Source of the DNA: UBA5069 sp963773745
GTDB taxonomy: Bacteria > Chloroflexota > Anaerolineae > Caldilineales > Caldilineaceae
NCBI GenBank assembly: GCA_963773745.1
Contig: CAVZCL010000004.1
Span: 248,001-312,000 of the forward strand
Length of the DNA stretch: 64,000 nucleotides
Direction: 5' to 3'
In this document: in pieces, positions 41,185-49,368 of the stretch
How the letters are laid out: every line of letters begins with the position of its first letter
Numbering within the stretch: position 1 is the first letter of the stretch
Program-made: the position numbers and the translations under genes
Notes under the pieces: model-generated
What the model was told of the DNA's origin: nothing
Databases searched by the model: none
What the model saw: the letters and a program-made list of their open reading frames with translations, nothing else

Positions 41185-41607
41185 CTACCACTCCTCGACC
41201 AGCTCTTCCTGGTCGCCCACAACATGGAATTGGCGCGCCGGCCGTGGGCTGCTTGTGGGCCACATGGGCAGCCCCATCTGCTGTCCGCGTCCGTCACCCT
41301 GGCCCTGCGGCAGCATGTTGGGCGTGGTCACAACAATCACAGGCGGCTGGCCGTTGAAGCCGCCGTACTGGCCGTAGCCGTTGCCATAGGCCGCATCACC
41401 GCCGTGGCGGCCAGAGGGCGGACGCTGCTCCACATACTCGTGGCGGCGCGACGCAGCCATGACGAGCAGGGCCGCGGGCAGGCCGGCCAGCATGCCAAAG
41501 AAGATGCCGAGGCCCATGCTGATGGCGTCACTGCTCAACGTTTCACCAATTCTCCACGCCAGAACGCCACCTGCCACAAGCACACCCAACACAAGTATCT
41601 GTCGCAT
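41185..41607 (-). CDS. Small membrane protein with Gly/Pro-rich tail
   Basis: 140 residues. Two membrane helices (LVLGVLVAGGVLAW and MGLGIFFGMLAGLPAALLVMAAS) are followed by a polar Gly/Tyr/Gln-rich tail (GNGYGQYGGFNGQPPVIVVTTPN). No family recognised. The ATG at 41607 has GGAGGAG immediately upstream. It follows the FtsK-like gene on the same strand by about 80 bp, so the two may be cotranscribed. Confidence 0.75.
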   Translation of the reverse strand: MRQILVLGVLVAGGVLAWRIGETLSSDAISMGLGIFFGMLAGLPAALLVMAASRRHEYVEQRPPSGRHGGDAAYGNGYGQYGGFNGQPPVIVVTTPNMLPQGQGDGRGQQMGLPMWPTSSPRPARQFHVVGDQEELVEEW

Positions 41608-41690
41608 TTTCTCCTCCAAGAGAGCCGGGTGCGCCGGGCGCACGCCTTGAATCAGTGTCATCAATCGGGACACAGCCGCAACACAAGCCG

Positions 41691-42875
41691 TCAATCGGCC
41701 GCCGCTTGCACTTCGTAGCCAAAATCGGGAAGCTCCAGCGGCGGCTTCTGCCAGGGCGAGACGATCTTGGGCCCGTAGAGTTCGTCAACGCGATGGCAGA
41801 GTTGCGCGAAGTCCTGCGGCCCCATCCACGCCGCCTGGAAGCGCAGCGGGCTGGCCGACGCCACGAGCAGGAAATCGCCCTTGCCGCTGAGCTTTTCCGC
41901 ACCGCTGTCGCTGATGCCCGTGGCGTAGCGCGCTTCGTCCTTGCTCGCCACTGTCCCAACCAGCCGCACGGGGAAATTCGCCTTCATCGCGCTGCCAATC
42001 AGGCTGGCGCTTGGTTTCTGGGTGCAAGCAAGCAGATGGATGCCTGACTCGCGCCCCCGCTGCGCCAGGCGCGTCAGCAATGCCTCCACTTCCTTGCCGC
42101 CGGTCTGCAGCAGGTCGGCCAGTTCGTCCACTGCGACGACGACGACAGGGCGGTTGGTGTGGGCGCGGTCGCGTAACTCCATTTCGCCCACCACGGCCTT
42201 GAGCTTGGCAATCGCCTCTTCGGTGTCCACGACCACGGAGCCGGTGGCGTGGGGCAGCTTCTGCAACATGCCGAAGCCGCGCCCCTTGGGATCAATGAGA
42301 ACGAAGCGCAGCTCCGCAGGCGAATTGTGCAACGCCAGCGACGCAAGCATGGTGCGCGCCAGCGCCGTCTTGCCGCTGCCTGTGGTGCCGGCCACAAGTA
42401 CATGCACAACGTTGGACGACGTGAGACGCAAGAGCAGCGGAGTCCCCTTTTCGTCAATGCCAAGCATTGCCGTGGCGCTGGGCACCTGGCCCGAGACCGT
42501 CTCCATGAGGCCGGCGAGACGCACCGGATCACCCACGGCACGTGCAACTTCGATGTTGATGAGACTGCCTTCGCGATAGACACGCACGCGGTCGCAGTCG
42601 AGCGCCAGCGCAATCTCTTCAGAGAGTGCGGAGAAGCGGTTAAGCTTGACCGATGCGGCCGGGATGACCTGGTACTGGACAAAGCGGGGACAGACGATGC
42701 CGCTCATTACCTGGCCCGGCGCTTTGTGCAGCGCCAGGATGGCCTCTATGCGGTCGGCCTGCGCTTCGAGAACGGCGCGGCGGAATGGTGCGGCTTGCGG
42801 GTGTTGCTGGATTCGTTCGGTGAGCGTTTTCGTTTTCCATGGTGATTTACTCGAGAATTGTCTCTGCGGGGTCAA
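41691..42875 (-). CDS. Soluble FtsK/SpoIIIE-type DNA translocase
   Basis: About 394 residues. The RecA-like motor domain is complete: Walker A AGTTGSGKTALARTM (about 168-182), FVLIDPKGRGFGML, Walker B VVVVAVDELADLL, GIHLLACTQKPSA and FPVRLVGTVASKDEARYATG. A beta-rich alpha-domain precedes it. There is no N-terminal membrane region and no C-terminal gamma winged helix, so it is much smaller than chromosomal FtsK (700-1300). Start is uncertain: TTG at 42875 is in frame but lacks a ribosome binding site, and an ATG at 42840 is out of frame. A promoter with an embedded GAAC-N4-GTTC box lies 67-95 bp upstream. Role could be plasmid, element or damage-related DNA pumping. Confidence 0.88.
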   Translation of the reverse strand: MTPQRQFSSKSPWKTKTLTERIQQHPQAAPFRRAVLEAQADRIEAILALHKAPGQVMSGIVCPRFVQYQVIPAASVKLNRFSALSEEIALALDCDRVRVYREGSLINIEVARAVGDPVRLAGLMETVSGQVPSATAMLGIDEKGTPLLLRLTSSNVVHVLVAGTTGSGKTALARTMLASLALHNSPAELRFVLIDPKGRGFGMLQKLPHATGSVVVDTEEAIAKLKAVVGEMELRDRAHTNRPVVVVAVDELADLLQTGGKEVEALLTRLAQRGRESGIHLLACTQKPSASLIGSAMKANFPVRLVGTVASKDEARYATGISDSGAEKLSGKGDFLLVASASPLRFQAAWMGPQDFAQLCHRVDELYGPKIVSPWQKPPLELPDFGYEVQAAAD

Positions 42876-42941
42876 AGGTGGCGGCGGAAGAGACGCAGAA
42901 GCCGGCTCGTGGTCTATTCAAGCCGGCCCTGTTTGATCACG

Positions 42942-42970
42942 AGTATATAGAACAAATGTTCGCGCGTCAA
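42942..42970 (-). promoter_or_regulatory. Promoter with embedded SOS-type (LexA) box
   Basis: On the minus strand TTGACG (42965-42970), a 17-bp spacer and TATACT (42942-42947) form a strong sigma-70-type promoter facing the FtsK-like gene. Inside the spacer lies GAACAAATGTTC (42950-42961), a perfect match to the Gram-positive DinR/LexA consensus GAAC-N4-GTTC, placed where a repressor would block RNA polymerase. Confidence 0.72.
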
Positions 42971-43042
42971 TACCCAACATTTTTGCGCCGCTGGGATTGG
43001 GATAGTTGGGAAAATGGCAACGGGGCGAGCGCAGGGAAGATA

Positions 43043-43077
43043 AAACGGCCGAACGCAATCTTAGCGTTCGGCCGTTT
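43043..43077. terminator. 14-bp hairpin in intergenic region
   Basis: AAACGGCCGAACGC (43043-43056) pairs with GCGTTCGGCCGTTT (43064-43077). It ends with TTT on one strand and starts with AAA, so it can act both ways. It lies between the molybdopterin-fold gene and the FtsK-like promoter. The rest of the 373-bp gap (42876-43248) shows no gene. Confidence 0.72.
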
Positions 43078-43248
43078 ACAGACTTCACTTCCTAACCTGC
43101 AGGCCAGATGCGTGTTAGCACCCTGAGGCGTGGCAGCAGGCTTGTGGTAAGCCAGGGAAATTACCGGACGATCGTGGCTGGGGCTTGCACCGCCGCTACG
43201 CCGTGCCAAGCGATCGCGCAGGCAAACTGTGAACCGCGGCGCCTCCTG

Positions 43249-43729
43249 TTACGTAGCGTCGGGGCTCACCGTAACGCTCGCCAGCCACTTCACCTGGTGG
43301 AGGGCGTCGTCAGTTTCCTCGGCCACGATGAGGCGTACGAGCCCTTGGTCGCGCTGCATGGGCACGCCGTCGATCATGTAGGCCAGCAGCGGGCCCGGGT
43401 GGTGCTGGAGCAGGTGGTGGGGCAGGCGCGTGCCATAGCCGTCGGCGCTGACGAAGAGCACTTGCGCACGCCGCCGTGTCAATGCCGCGGGCGGCCAGAA
43501 GGTCGCGCACGGTGACGCCGCCAAAGCGAAAGGGGCCGGAGGAGCCATGGCCGGTGCTGACAATGGTACAGTTGGGGATTTCGGTGAACGGGTGACTGCG
43601 CAGAACGTCAAGCGTAATGCGTTCGGTTGCACCATTGATGGACAAGGTGAACGAGCCGTCGCCGGGCGGGGTATTGGGGTTGGGGTCATGGCCGTGCGGG
43701 TGGTCATACGCTGGGTCAGGTTCACTCAT
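43249..43729 (-). CDS. Oxidoreductase molybdopterin-binding domain protein (one frameshift)
   Basis: About 159 residues after a single-base correction near 43470-43490, which joins GVTVRDLLAARGID to RRAQVLFVSADGYGTRL. The small sulfite-oxidase/YedY-type fold is suggested by IPNCTIVSTGHGSSGPFRFGGVTVRDLL, with the Cys in the cofactor-ligand position, and by YMIDGVPMQRDQGLVRLIVA. There is no signal peptide. Stand-alone proteins of this type are poorly characterised. GGAGG lies about 10 nt before the ATG at 43729; a GTG at 43738 would overlap the clpS stop. It is the second gene after clpS, probably cotranscribed. Confidence 0.78.
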
Positions 43730-43734
43730 GCGCG

Positions 43735-44073
43735 TCACACCTCCGGCTCCACCGAGAAGGCGAGCGGAAAGCCGTCAACACGGGCACGGCTGTGCGCCAC
43801 CGTGACCAGCCGGATGGCTTCGGCACGCGGCCGCACCAGGACGACGGCGCGGCCCTCACTGTGCGCCGTCCAGGCCACGTGCTCGGCCAGCTCTTCGGAG
43901 AGCATGAAAAGGCTGCCCAGAATGCGCAAGACATACTCGTAGGGCGTCACATCGTCGTTGTGGATGATAATGAGGTAGCGCGGTTCCTGCGCCGTTTCGA
44001 CAACGCGCTCAGGCGCGGCTTCGGCTGTCTCAAGCGCACGGACCTCTTCGGCGCGCTGGGTGGAAGATGTCAT
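43735..44073 (-). CDS. clpS: ClpS-like adaptor protein
   Basis: 112 residues. The core YLIIIHNDDVTPYEYVLRIL matches the N-end-rule adaptor signature (LHNDDxTPMEFV). AEHVAWTAHSEGRAVVLVRPRAEA follows the family order, including the conserved His of the N-degron pocket. ClpS binds the N-domain of ClpA or ClpC; clpC is encoded at 28666-31161. The N-terminal 30 residues are a flexible tail. Start ATG at 44073 has AGGAG 7 nt upstream; an ATG at 44088 is also in frame. It sits directly upstream of the molybdopterin-fold gene. Confidence 0.92.
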   Translation of the reverse strand: MTSSTQRAEEVRALETAEAAPERVVETAQEPRYLIIIHNDDVTPYEYVLRILGSLFMLSEELAEHVAWTAHSEGRAVVLVRPRAEAIRLVTVAHSRARVDGFPLAFSVEPEV

Positions 44074-44267
44074 CGCGGGCTCCTGCATGCTGCCAACCTC
44101 ACGGTTGCACGTCTGTTCTGAACGAGTGCGCCGACCGGCGCAGCAGCCTTCATTATAGCGGCTGCGCGTGCGCGCACAAGTGGGCCGGATTCGACAGCGG
44201 CTTGCACGCGTGGCGAGTGGCGCGCCGGTTTCTGCGCCAATCTGCGCGCATGGTATGATCGGCGCAT

Positions 44268-45956
44268 ATGAAATCTTACCCCCGAGCGAGGTTGGCGGTG
44301 CGCACAGAATCACTGGCCACGGATTGCGCGGCGCCTCTTCCGGCATCAGCCCGGCGGCGCACACGCGCGTTCGCAGTCGCGCTGATTGTGGCTGCGGCTG
44401 CGCTGATGAGCGCCTGCAGCGGCCAGGAGGCGCACGCAGAAGGGGATGCGCCGCCCCCGGTTGTCGCCGCTGCGACGCCGGCAGTCGTGCCGACAGTGGC
44501 CGAGTCCGCAGGTCCGACAGTGGCCGCGTCCACAGAGACACCCGAGCCAACTTTGGTGACTGAAACGATAGAATCAACTGAAACGGCAACACCCGATGCG
44601 ACGCCAACGGTGTCTCCCACAAGCCCAGGCGCGCCCGAGGCCGTAGGTACGGTTGCATTCTACGAGTCGTCGCTCACCATACCCTCCTACGCGGTGGAGG
44701 CTTTTCAGAGCGATGCGCTCAGCCCTGTCTATAAGTGGCCCTATCGGCGCACGGACATTGAGGCCTTCAAGACGGCCCTTCCAGCGCCCGTTACGCGCAC
44801 CTACAAGACGCTGATCCTTGAAAACCGATTTTTGCTGATCACGATTCTGCCCGAATTTGGTGGGCGCGTTCTGCAAGTGGAGCACAAGCCCACCGGCACG
44901 CGCATGTTCTACAACAACAGTGTGCTCAAACCGACGGCGTGGGGCCCGCCCGAGCAGTCCGGCTGGTTTGCGCTGGGCGGGCTGGAATGGGACCTGCCGG
45001 TTGAGGAGCATGGCTACGCGTGGGGTGAGCCGTGGGGTTACATCCCCCTGGTCTTCAGCCCCGAGCGTGCCGCGGTGACGGTCTTCACACCGCAGGATGG
45101 CCGCGCACTGAGCGCAAGCATTACGATTGAATTGCTGGCCGACGCCGGCTCGTTTACCGTGGCGCCAACCATTACCAACGTGAGCGGCGCGTCGCAGCGC
45201 TTTGACTTTTGGAGCAACGCCATGCTGGCCCCGGGGAATGGCGCCAGCATATCACCCTTGATTCACTTTGTGCTGCCGACGGATAGCATGATGGTCCACT
45301 CGACCGCCGATGTGCGCCTGCCGGCGGCCGGGCAGCAGGTGAGCTGGCCCATTTACAGCGGGCGGGACCTGAGCCGCCTGGCTACGTGGACGAACTACGC
45401 CGGCCTCTTTGAGGCGCCCGCCGCGCACGGCCCCTTTGTCGCCCTCTATGACACGCTGCAGGATGCAGGTGCAGTGCGCACCTTCCCGGCGGACGTGGCG
45501 CAAGGCAGCAAGATCTTTGCGCTTGGCGGCTCGGATGCGCTCAATCCGGCGCTCTATACCGATGACGATAGCGCGTACGTGGAACTGCATGGCGGCCTTG
45601 CGCCCACCTTTGCCCAGCAAACCGAATTGCCCCCGGGTGATGCAGTCTCGTGGCGCGAAAGCTGGTATCCTGTAGCGGGCATGGGGGACCTGGACGTGGC
45701 CAACGAATTGGCTGCACTCCACGCCACGGTGGATTCCAGGATGGTGCAGGTGACCGTTTTCGCTGCGCACGCTTTTGCAGCTGACCTGATCCTGCTCGAT
45801 GCAGCAGGCAACGAACTGGCGCGCACGCCCGCTGCGCTGTCGCCCGCTGCGCCCGTGCATGTGGCGTGGAAACGCGCCGCGCTGGCAAGCGCGCCGGCGA
45901 GCGTACACGTCGAGAGCGCACGCGGGTCCATTATCGAGTGGGCCTTTGCCGATTGA
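44268..45956 (+). CDS. Lipoprotein with DUF5107-like beta-rich domain
   Basis: 562 residues. The signal region is followed by lipobox LMSAC, a Thr/Ala/Pro linker to about residue 125, then a large beta domain: RFLLITILPEFGGRVLQVEHKPTGTRMFYNN and GGLEWDLPVEEHGYAWGEPW. This pattern resembles the DUF5107 family, related to aldose-epimerase/glycoside-hydrolase beta-sandwiches, usually involved with carbohydrates. No enzyme activity is assigned. An extended -10 (TGGTATGAT at 44251-44259) lies only 8 nt before the ATG, suggesting a leaderless mRNA. Followed on the same strand by the TPR/TolB protein gene after 73 bp. Confidence 0.8.
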   Translation: MKSYPRARLAVRTESLATDCAAPLPASARRRTRAFAVALIVAAAALMSACSGQEAHAEGDAPPPVVAAATPAVVPTVAESAGPTVAASTETPEPTLVTETIESTETATPDATPTVSPTSPGAPEAVGTVAFYESSLTIPSYAVEAFQSDALSPVYKWPYRRTDIEAFKTALPAPVTRTYKTLILENRFLLITILPEFGGRVLQVEHKPTGTRMFYNNSVLKPTAWGPPEQSGWFALGGLEWDLPVEEHGYAWGEPWGYIPLVFSPERAAVTVFTPQDGRALSASITIELLADAGSFTVAPTITNVSGASQRFDFWSNAMLAPGNGASISPLIHFVLPTDSMMVHSTADVRLPAAGQQVSWPIYSGRDLSRLATWTNYAGLFEAPAAHGPFVALYDTLQDAGAVRTFPADVAQGSKIFALGGSDALNPALYTDDDSAYVELHGGLAPTFAQQTELPPGDAVSWRESWYPVAGMGDLDVANELAALHATVDSRMVQVTVFAAHAFAADLILLDAAGNELARTPAALSPAAPVHVAWKRAALASAPASVHVESARGSIIEWAFAD

Positions 45957-46029
45957 CCCAGAAATTGCTTGGCGCGGCCCGCCTTGGCTGGAGCCTGCGC
46001 CGCTGATTGTATTTACGAGGGCATAGTGC

Positions 46030-48114
46030 GTGACACAGAGTAATCCACGCGGGAACGACAATTGGAAGCAGTCTGGCCCGCAGTCTGGCCCGCCGCCAGG
46101 CCCGCCAAGCCGCGCGGCCTTTCCGCGCTGGGCGACCTTCATCATGGCCGCCGTCACGCTGCTGGCGCTGGCGATTCTTGTAATCTCGCTTGTGCTGGGC
46201 GTGCGCGCCGGCCAGAAGCAGCTCGACCTGCGCCGTCAGCAGGAGATTGGCATCGCGCTGCAGAAGGCTATGGACCTGCGCGCCGATGGCCTCACGCAGG
46301 AATCGATTGACGAATACCGTCACGTTTTATCGCTCGATCCGAGCAACGCAGCCGCCGGCCAGGGGCTCGAGTCGCTGCTGGCAGTTGTTGGAGGTGCGCC
46401 TCCACAGCCGGCTGCGGCCATTCCCACGGCCACGTCACCTGCTGCTGCGCCCCCTGCTGGTGCTGCTCCTGCCCTTGCAACGCCCGCCGTTGCTGGCGCC
46501 GTCTCTGGAGAGCAGACCGACAGCAGCGCGCTGCTGCGCCCCCAGGCTGTAATGGGCAGCGGCGGCACAGCCACCGCCAACACGGCGATTGCGCCATTGC
46601 CAGTGAGCGCAATCACACCGGCCGCCGCGCTGGCGCCCGCAGCCACTTTGCCCGCCACCACCATGAGCGACCTGCTGACGCGTGCCCAAACCGCATCGCG
46701 TGCCGGGCGCTGGCAGGAGGCGGTGTCACTTCTTGAGCCGTACGCCGCGCAGGCGGCCACCAACCCAACGATTGGCGACCTGCTCTTTGAAGGTTACGTC
46801 AATTTGGCCGTGGAGCGCGACAACGAGGACCAGCTTGAGGCGGCGCTGGGTTACTACGACAAGGCGCTGGCCATTCGCCCCACCGTTGCCACTGTACAAT
46901 CCGAGCGCGGCCTGATTGCCGACTACCTCGACGTGCTCACCGCGTGGGACATTGAATGGCCCACTGCCGTCACACTGCTGACGCAGATGTATGCGACCGA
47001 TCCCCAATACCGAGATGTGACGAAGCGCCTGGCCGAGGCACTGCCGGCCTATGGCGATAGCCTGGCGGCTGCGGGCGACTGGTGCGCGGCCGCGCAGCAA
47101 TATCAGAGCGCAACGGCGCTGGACACGACAAGCAGCACGCTCCTGACCAGCTTCTCGCAGGCCACTGCGGCTTGTGCAAACGGGGGCACGCCGGTGGCCG
47201 GCGCGCAAGCAATCATCAGCGGTACGCCGGCCGCCATTGGCGCGGGCACGCCCGCGGCTGTGGCGGACGCGCCGGCACGTCAGGCGAGCGGCGCGTTCTC
47301 CGGGCGGATCCTCTACGCAGCACGGGACGGTGTGGATGGCCGCACGCGCGTCTTTGCGCAGCCAGTTGCAGGCGGCGCCGCATCCGTTGTCATCGAGGAT
47401 GGCGCACAGCCTGCCCTGCGTCCTGACGGCCAGCGCTATGCCTATCGCAACATGCGTTCGGATCAGGGCGGCTTGAGTGCGCTCGACCCGAGCACGGGCA
47501 TCTTCTTCCGCATTACCGACTTCCCCGAGGACACGCTGCCCAGCTGGGACCCATCAGCCGGGCGCGTTGTCTTTGCCAGCAACCGAGAAGGTGACCGCCG
47601 CTGGCGCATTTATGCCGTTTGGGCGGAGGAGAATGGCGAAGTCGCCACCCTGAGCTTTGGCGAATCGCCGGCGTGGAATCCGGTGAGCGACCTGATTGTT
47701 CACAACGGCTGCGATGAAACAGGCAACGGCTGCGGCCTCTGGCTTATGGATGGGGCTGGTGCCAACCGTCGCCCCCTGACGAACATGCCCGGGGACAACC
47801 ATCCGGCCTGGTCGCCCAATGGCGCATCGGTCGTCTTTATGAGTGACGGGCGCGACGGCAACATGGAAATCTACCGGCTTGACCTCACGGCTACCGGTGC
47901 TGCAGGCGCGGTTACGCGGCTAACAAACGACAGCGCGCTTGATGCTGCGCCGACCGTAAGCCCGGACGGGCAGTGGGTGGGCTTCCTCAGTAATCGCGAC
48001 GGCGGATGGAAGCTCTATGCAGTGCCAATGAGCGGCGGCGAAGCGCAGTTGATCTCCCCCCTCAAGGGTGAGGCCGGCGATTGGCACGATCAGAGTATGC
48101 TCTGGCTGCGCTAG
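46030..48114 (+). CDS. Membrane-anchored TPR and TolB-like propeller protein
   Basis: 694 residues. A Pro/Gly-rich cytoplasmic tail leads to one membrane helix (FIMAAVTLLALAILVISLVLGV, about residues 37-58). TPR-like helices follow (QKAMDLRADGLTQESIDEYRHVLSLDP; LGYYDKALAIRP). After a Thr/Ala linker, a C-terminal PD40/TolB-type beta-propeller begins near residue 420, with blades such as NHPAWSPNGASVVFMSDGRDG and APTVSPDGQWVGFLSNRDGGW. Start GTG at 46030. Domain order suggests an envelope scaffold; no enzymatic role is apparent. It is convergent with the YetF gene, with only 2 bp between stops. Confidence 0.87.
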   Translation: MTQSNPRGNDNWKQSGPQSGPPPGPPSRAAFPRWATFIMAAVTLLALAILVISLVLGVRAGQKQLDLRRQQEIGIALQKAMDLRADGLTQESIDEYRHVLSLDPSNAAAGQGLESLLAVVGGAPPQPAAAIPTATSPAAAPPAGAAPALATPAVAGAVSGEQTDSSALLRPQAVMGSGGTATANTAIAPLPVSAITPAAALAPAATLPATTMSDLLTRAQTASRAGRWQEAVSLLEPYAAQAATNPTIGDLLFEGYVNLAVERDNEDQLEAALGYYDKALAIRPTVATVQSERGLIADYLDVLTAWDIEWPTAVTLLTQMYATDPQYRDVTKRLAEALPAYGDSLAAAGDWCAAAQQYQSATALDTTSSTLLTSFSQATAACANGGTPVAGAQAIISGTPAAIGAGTPAAVADAPARQASGAFSGRILYAARDGVDGRTRVFAQPVAGGAASVVIEDGAQPALRPDGQRYAYRNMRSDQGGLSALDPSTGIFFRITDFPEDTLPSWDPSAGRVVFASNREGDRRWRIYAVWAEENGEVATLSFGESPAWNPVSDLIVHNGCDETGNGCGLWLMDGAGANRRPLTNMPGDNHPAWSPNGASVVFMSDGRDGNMEIYRLDLTATGAAGAVTRLTNDSALDAAPTVSPDGQWVGFLSNRDGGWKLYAVPMSGGEAQLISPLKGEAGDWHDQSMLWLR

Positions 48115-48116
48115 CT

Positions 48117-48563
48117 CTACTTTGACTTGGGAATTACACTGATTGCGCCACTGCGCTCAAGCACGGCGTACTCTACTTCATCCATCCCCGCGAGCCCTTC
48201 GCTCATGCGCCCCGCTTCCAGAATGTCGCCTTCATCAACTCGCGCCTTCTGCATGCGCTCGTGCTGCTGCGCGCCCTTTTCCACGATCACGAGCGGCTGG
48301 CCATCAAGCCACTTATCAAGCGTAGGGAAACGCTGCTTGACGAACGACAATCCCACGCTCATGCCTACAAGCGTGAGAACGAGCAGAAGGCCCGTTGTGA
48401 GGGACTTGTCGTCGTGCACCATGGCCTGCTGGATCGTTTCGGAGATTATGAGCAGCAACACAAGCTCAAAGGGCGTTATCTGTGAAAGCGTGCGCTTGCC
48501 CGCCACCCGAAAGATGATCAGCAGCACCAGATAGATAGTGACTCCGCGTAAAATTGCGTGCAT
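48117..48563 (-). CDS. YetF (DUF421) family membrane protein
   Basis: 148 residues. Two or three N-terminal membrane helices (LRGVTIYLVLLIIFRVAGKRTL; FELVLLLIISETIQQAMV; LLVLTLVGMSVGLSFV) are followed by the cytoplasmic YetF domain (PTLDKWLDGQPLVIVEKGA...MDEVEYAVLERSGAISVIPK). The RxxGKRTLxQxTPFE motif is a family hallmark. The function is unknown; members occur in sporulating and non-sporulating bacteria. ATG at 48563 chosen because family proteins begin just before the first helix. It follows the gene at 48622 by 58 bp on the same strand. Confidence 0.88.
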   Translation of the reverse strand: MHAILRGVTIYLVLLIIFRVAGKRTLSQITPFELVLLLIISETIQQAMVHDDKSLTTGLLLVLTLVGMSVGLSFVKQRFPTLDKWLDGQPLVIVEKGAQQHERMQKARVDEGDILEAGRMSEGLAGMDEVEYAVLERSGAISVIPKSK

Positions 48564-48621
48564 GCCAATAATTCCTTGCTCTCTTGTGCGGCACGTGCCG
48601 CACGCTTGAAGACCGCTGCGT

Positions 48622-49146
48622 TCAGGGATAGACAAACTGGTTGAAGAGCAGCGGCAATTCACCTTTGACGCCAATGTGGCCGCGCACCACCCCCACAGTA
48701 TCCGGGTTTATGCGCAACTGGATGCGTGCATCCCTGCGCAGGCTTGATATATTGTAGACATAGACGATTGCGTCGTCACCAACCTCTTGGTGATCGGGCG
48801 CAGGTGTTGAACTCGTAATATTGATGGCACGCGCATAATCGGCGCCGATCGCCAGACGCAACACAGGCCCTGTGTCGCTCTGCTCAAGAGCGTCAGGGGA
48901 AAACGTCACCTCCACGATGGCCGGAGAGAGCTTGCGCTCAAAACGTTCATAGTCAATTTGCAGAGGAGCGTCCGTTTCGCCCGCATGGGCGTAGGCAAGC
49001 GGTCCTGAGCCAAAGAGGCCGAGCAGCGCAGCGCCGAGCACAAGCGCAAAAATCATTTGGCTTGTACGCTCAATGCGCCACTCGCGCCGCTCATGTGCCA
49101 GGTCTTGCGTCACCTCAAGTTCATGTGCATTGCTTGCCTTGTCCAC
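48622..49146 (-). CDS. Membrane-anchored extracytoplasmic protein, YetF partner candidate
   Basis: 174 residues from GTG 49146 (CGGAGAAC 7 nt upstream). A charged N-terminus (ELEVTQDLAHERREWRIERTS) precedes one membrane helix (MIFALVLGAALLGLFGSGPLAYA) and a C-terminal extracytoplasmic domain. Family not recognised with certainty. It is directly upstream of yetF on the same strand, so I infer a functional pair. Upstream is a strong terminator, so the promoter must lie in 49147-49305. Confidence 0.72.
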   Translation of the reverse strand: MDKASNAHELEVTQDLAHERREWRIERTSQMIFALVLGAALLGLFGSGPLAYAHAGETDAPLQIDYERFERKLSPAIVEVTFSPDALEQSDTGPVLRLAIGADYARAINITSSTPAPDHQEVGDDAIVYVYNISSLRRDARIQLRINPDTVGVVRGHIGVKGELPLLFNQFVYP

Positions 49147-49305
49147 TGTCGTTCTCCGTTGCAAAGAAGGCCTGCAAAGAAGGCCACCATGATTGGCGGT
49201 GGCCACAACATTGTGTGTGATGCACAAAAAGCGCAGCAGGTGCGCTAATCGTTCCAGTACAGAGGGCCCTTTTCGCGCTGCAAAGCGAGCGGGCAAAGCA
49301 GATAC

Positions 49306-49347
49306 AAAAAGAGAGGGCCGCCCATGAATGGGCGGCCCTCTCTTTTT
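49306..49347 (-). terminator. Strong intrinsic terminator
   Basis: A 19-bp perfect stem (49306-49324 with 49329-49347), TGAA loop, AT-rich base with AAAAA/TTTTT ends. It ends the Met-rich protein gene (stop at 49369) and shields the downstream YetF pair. Confidence 0.92.
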
Positions 49348-49368
49348 CACACGACTATCGGTCTGCAC

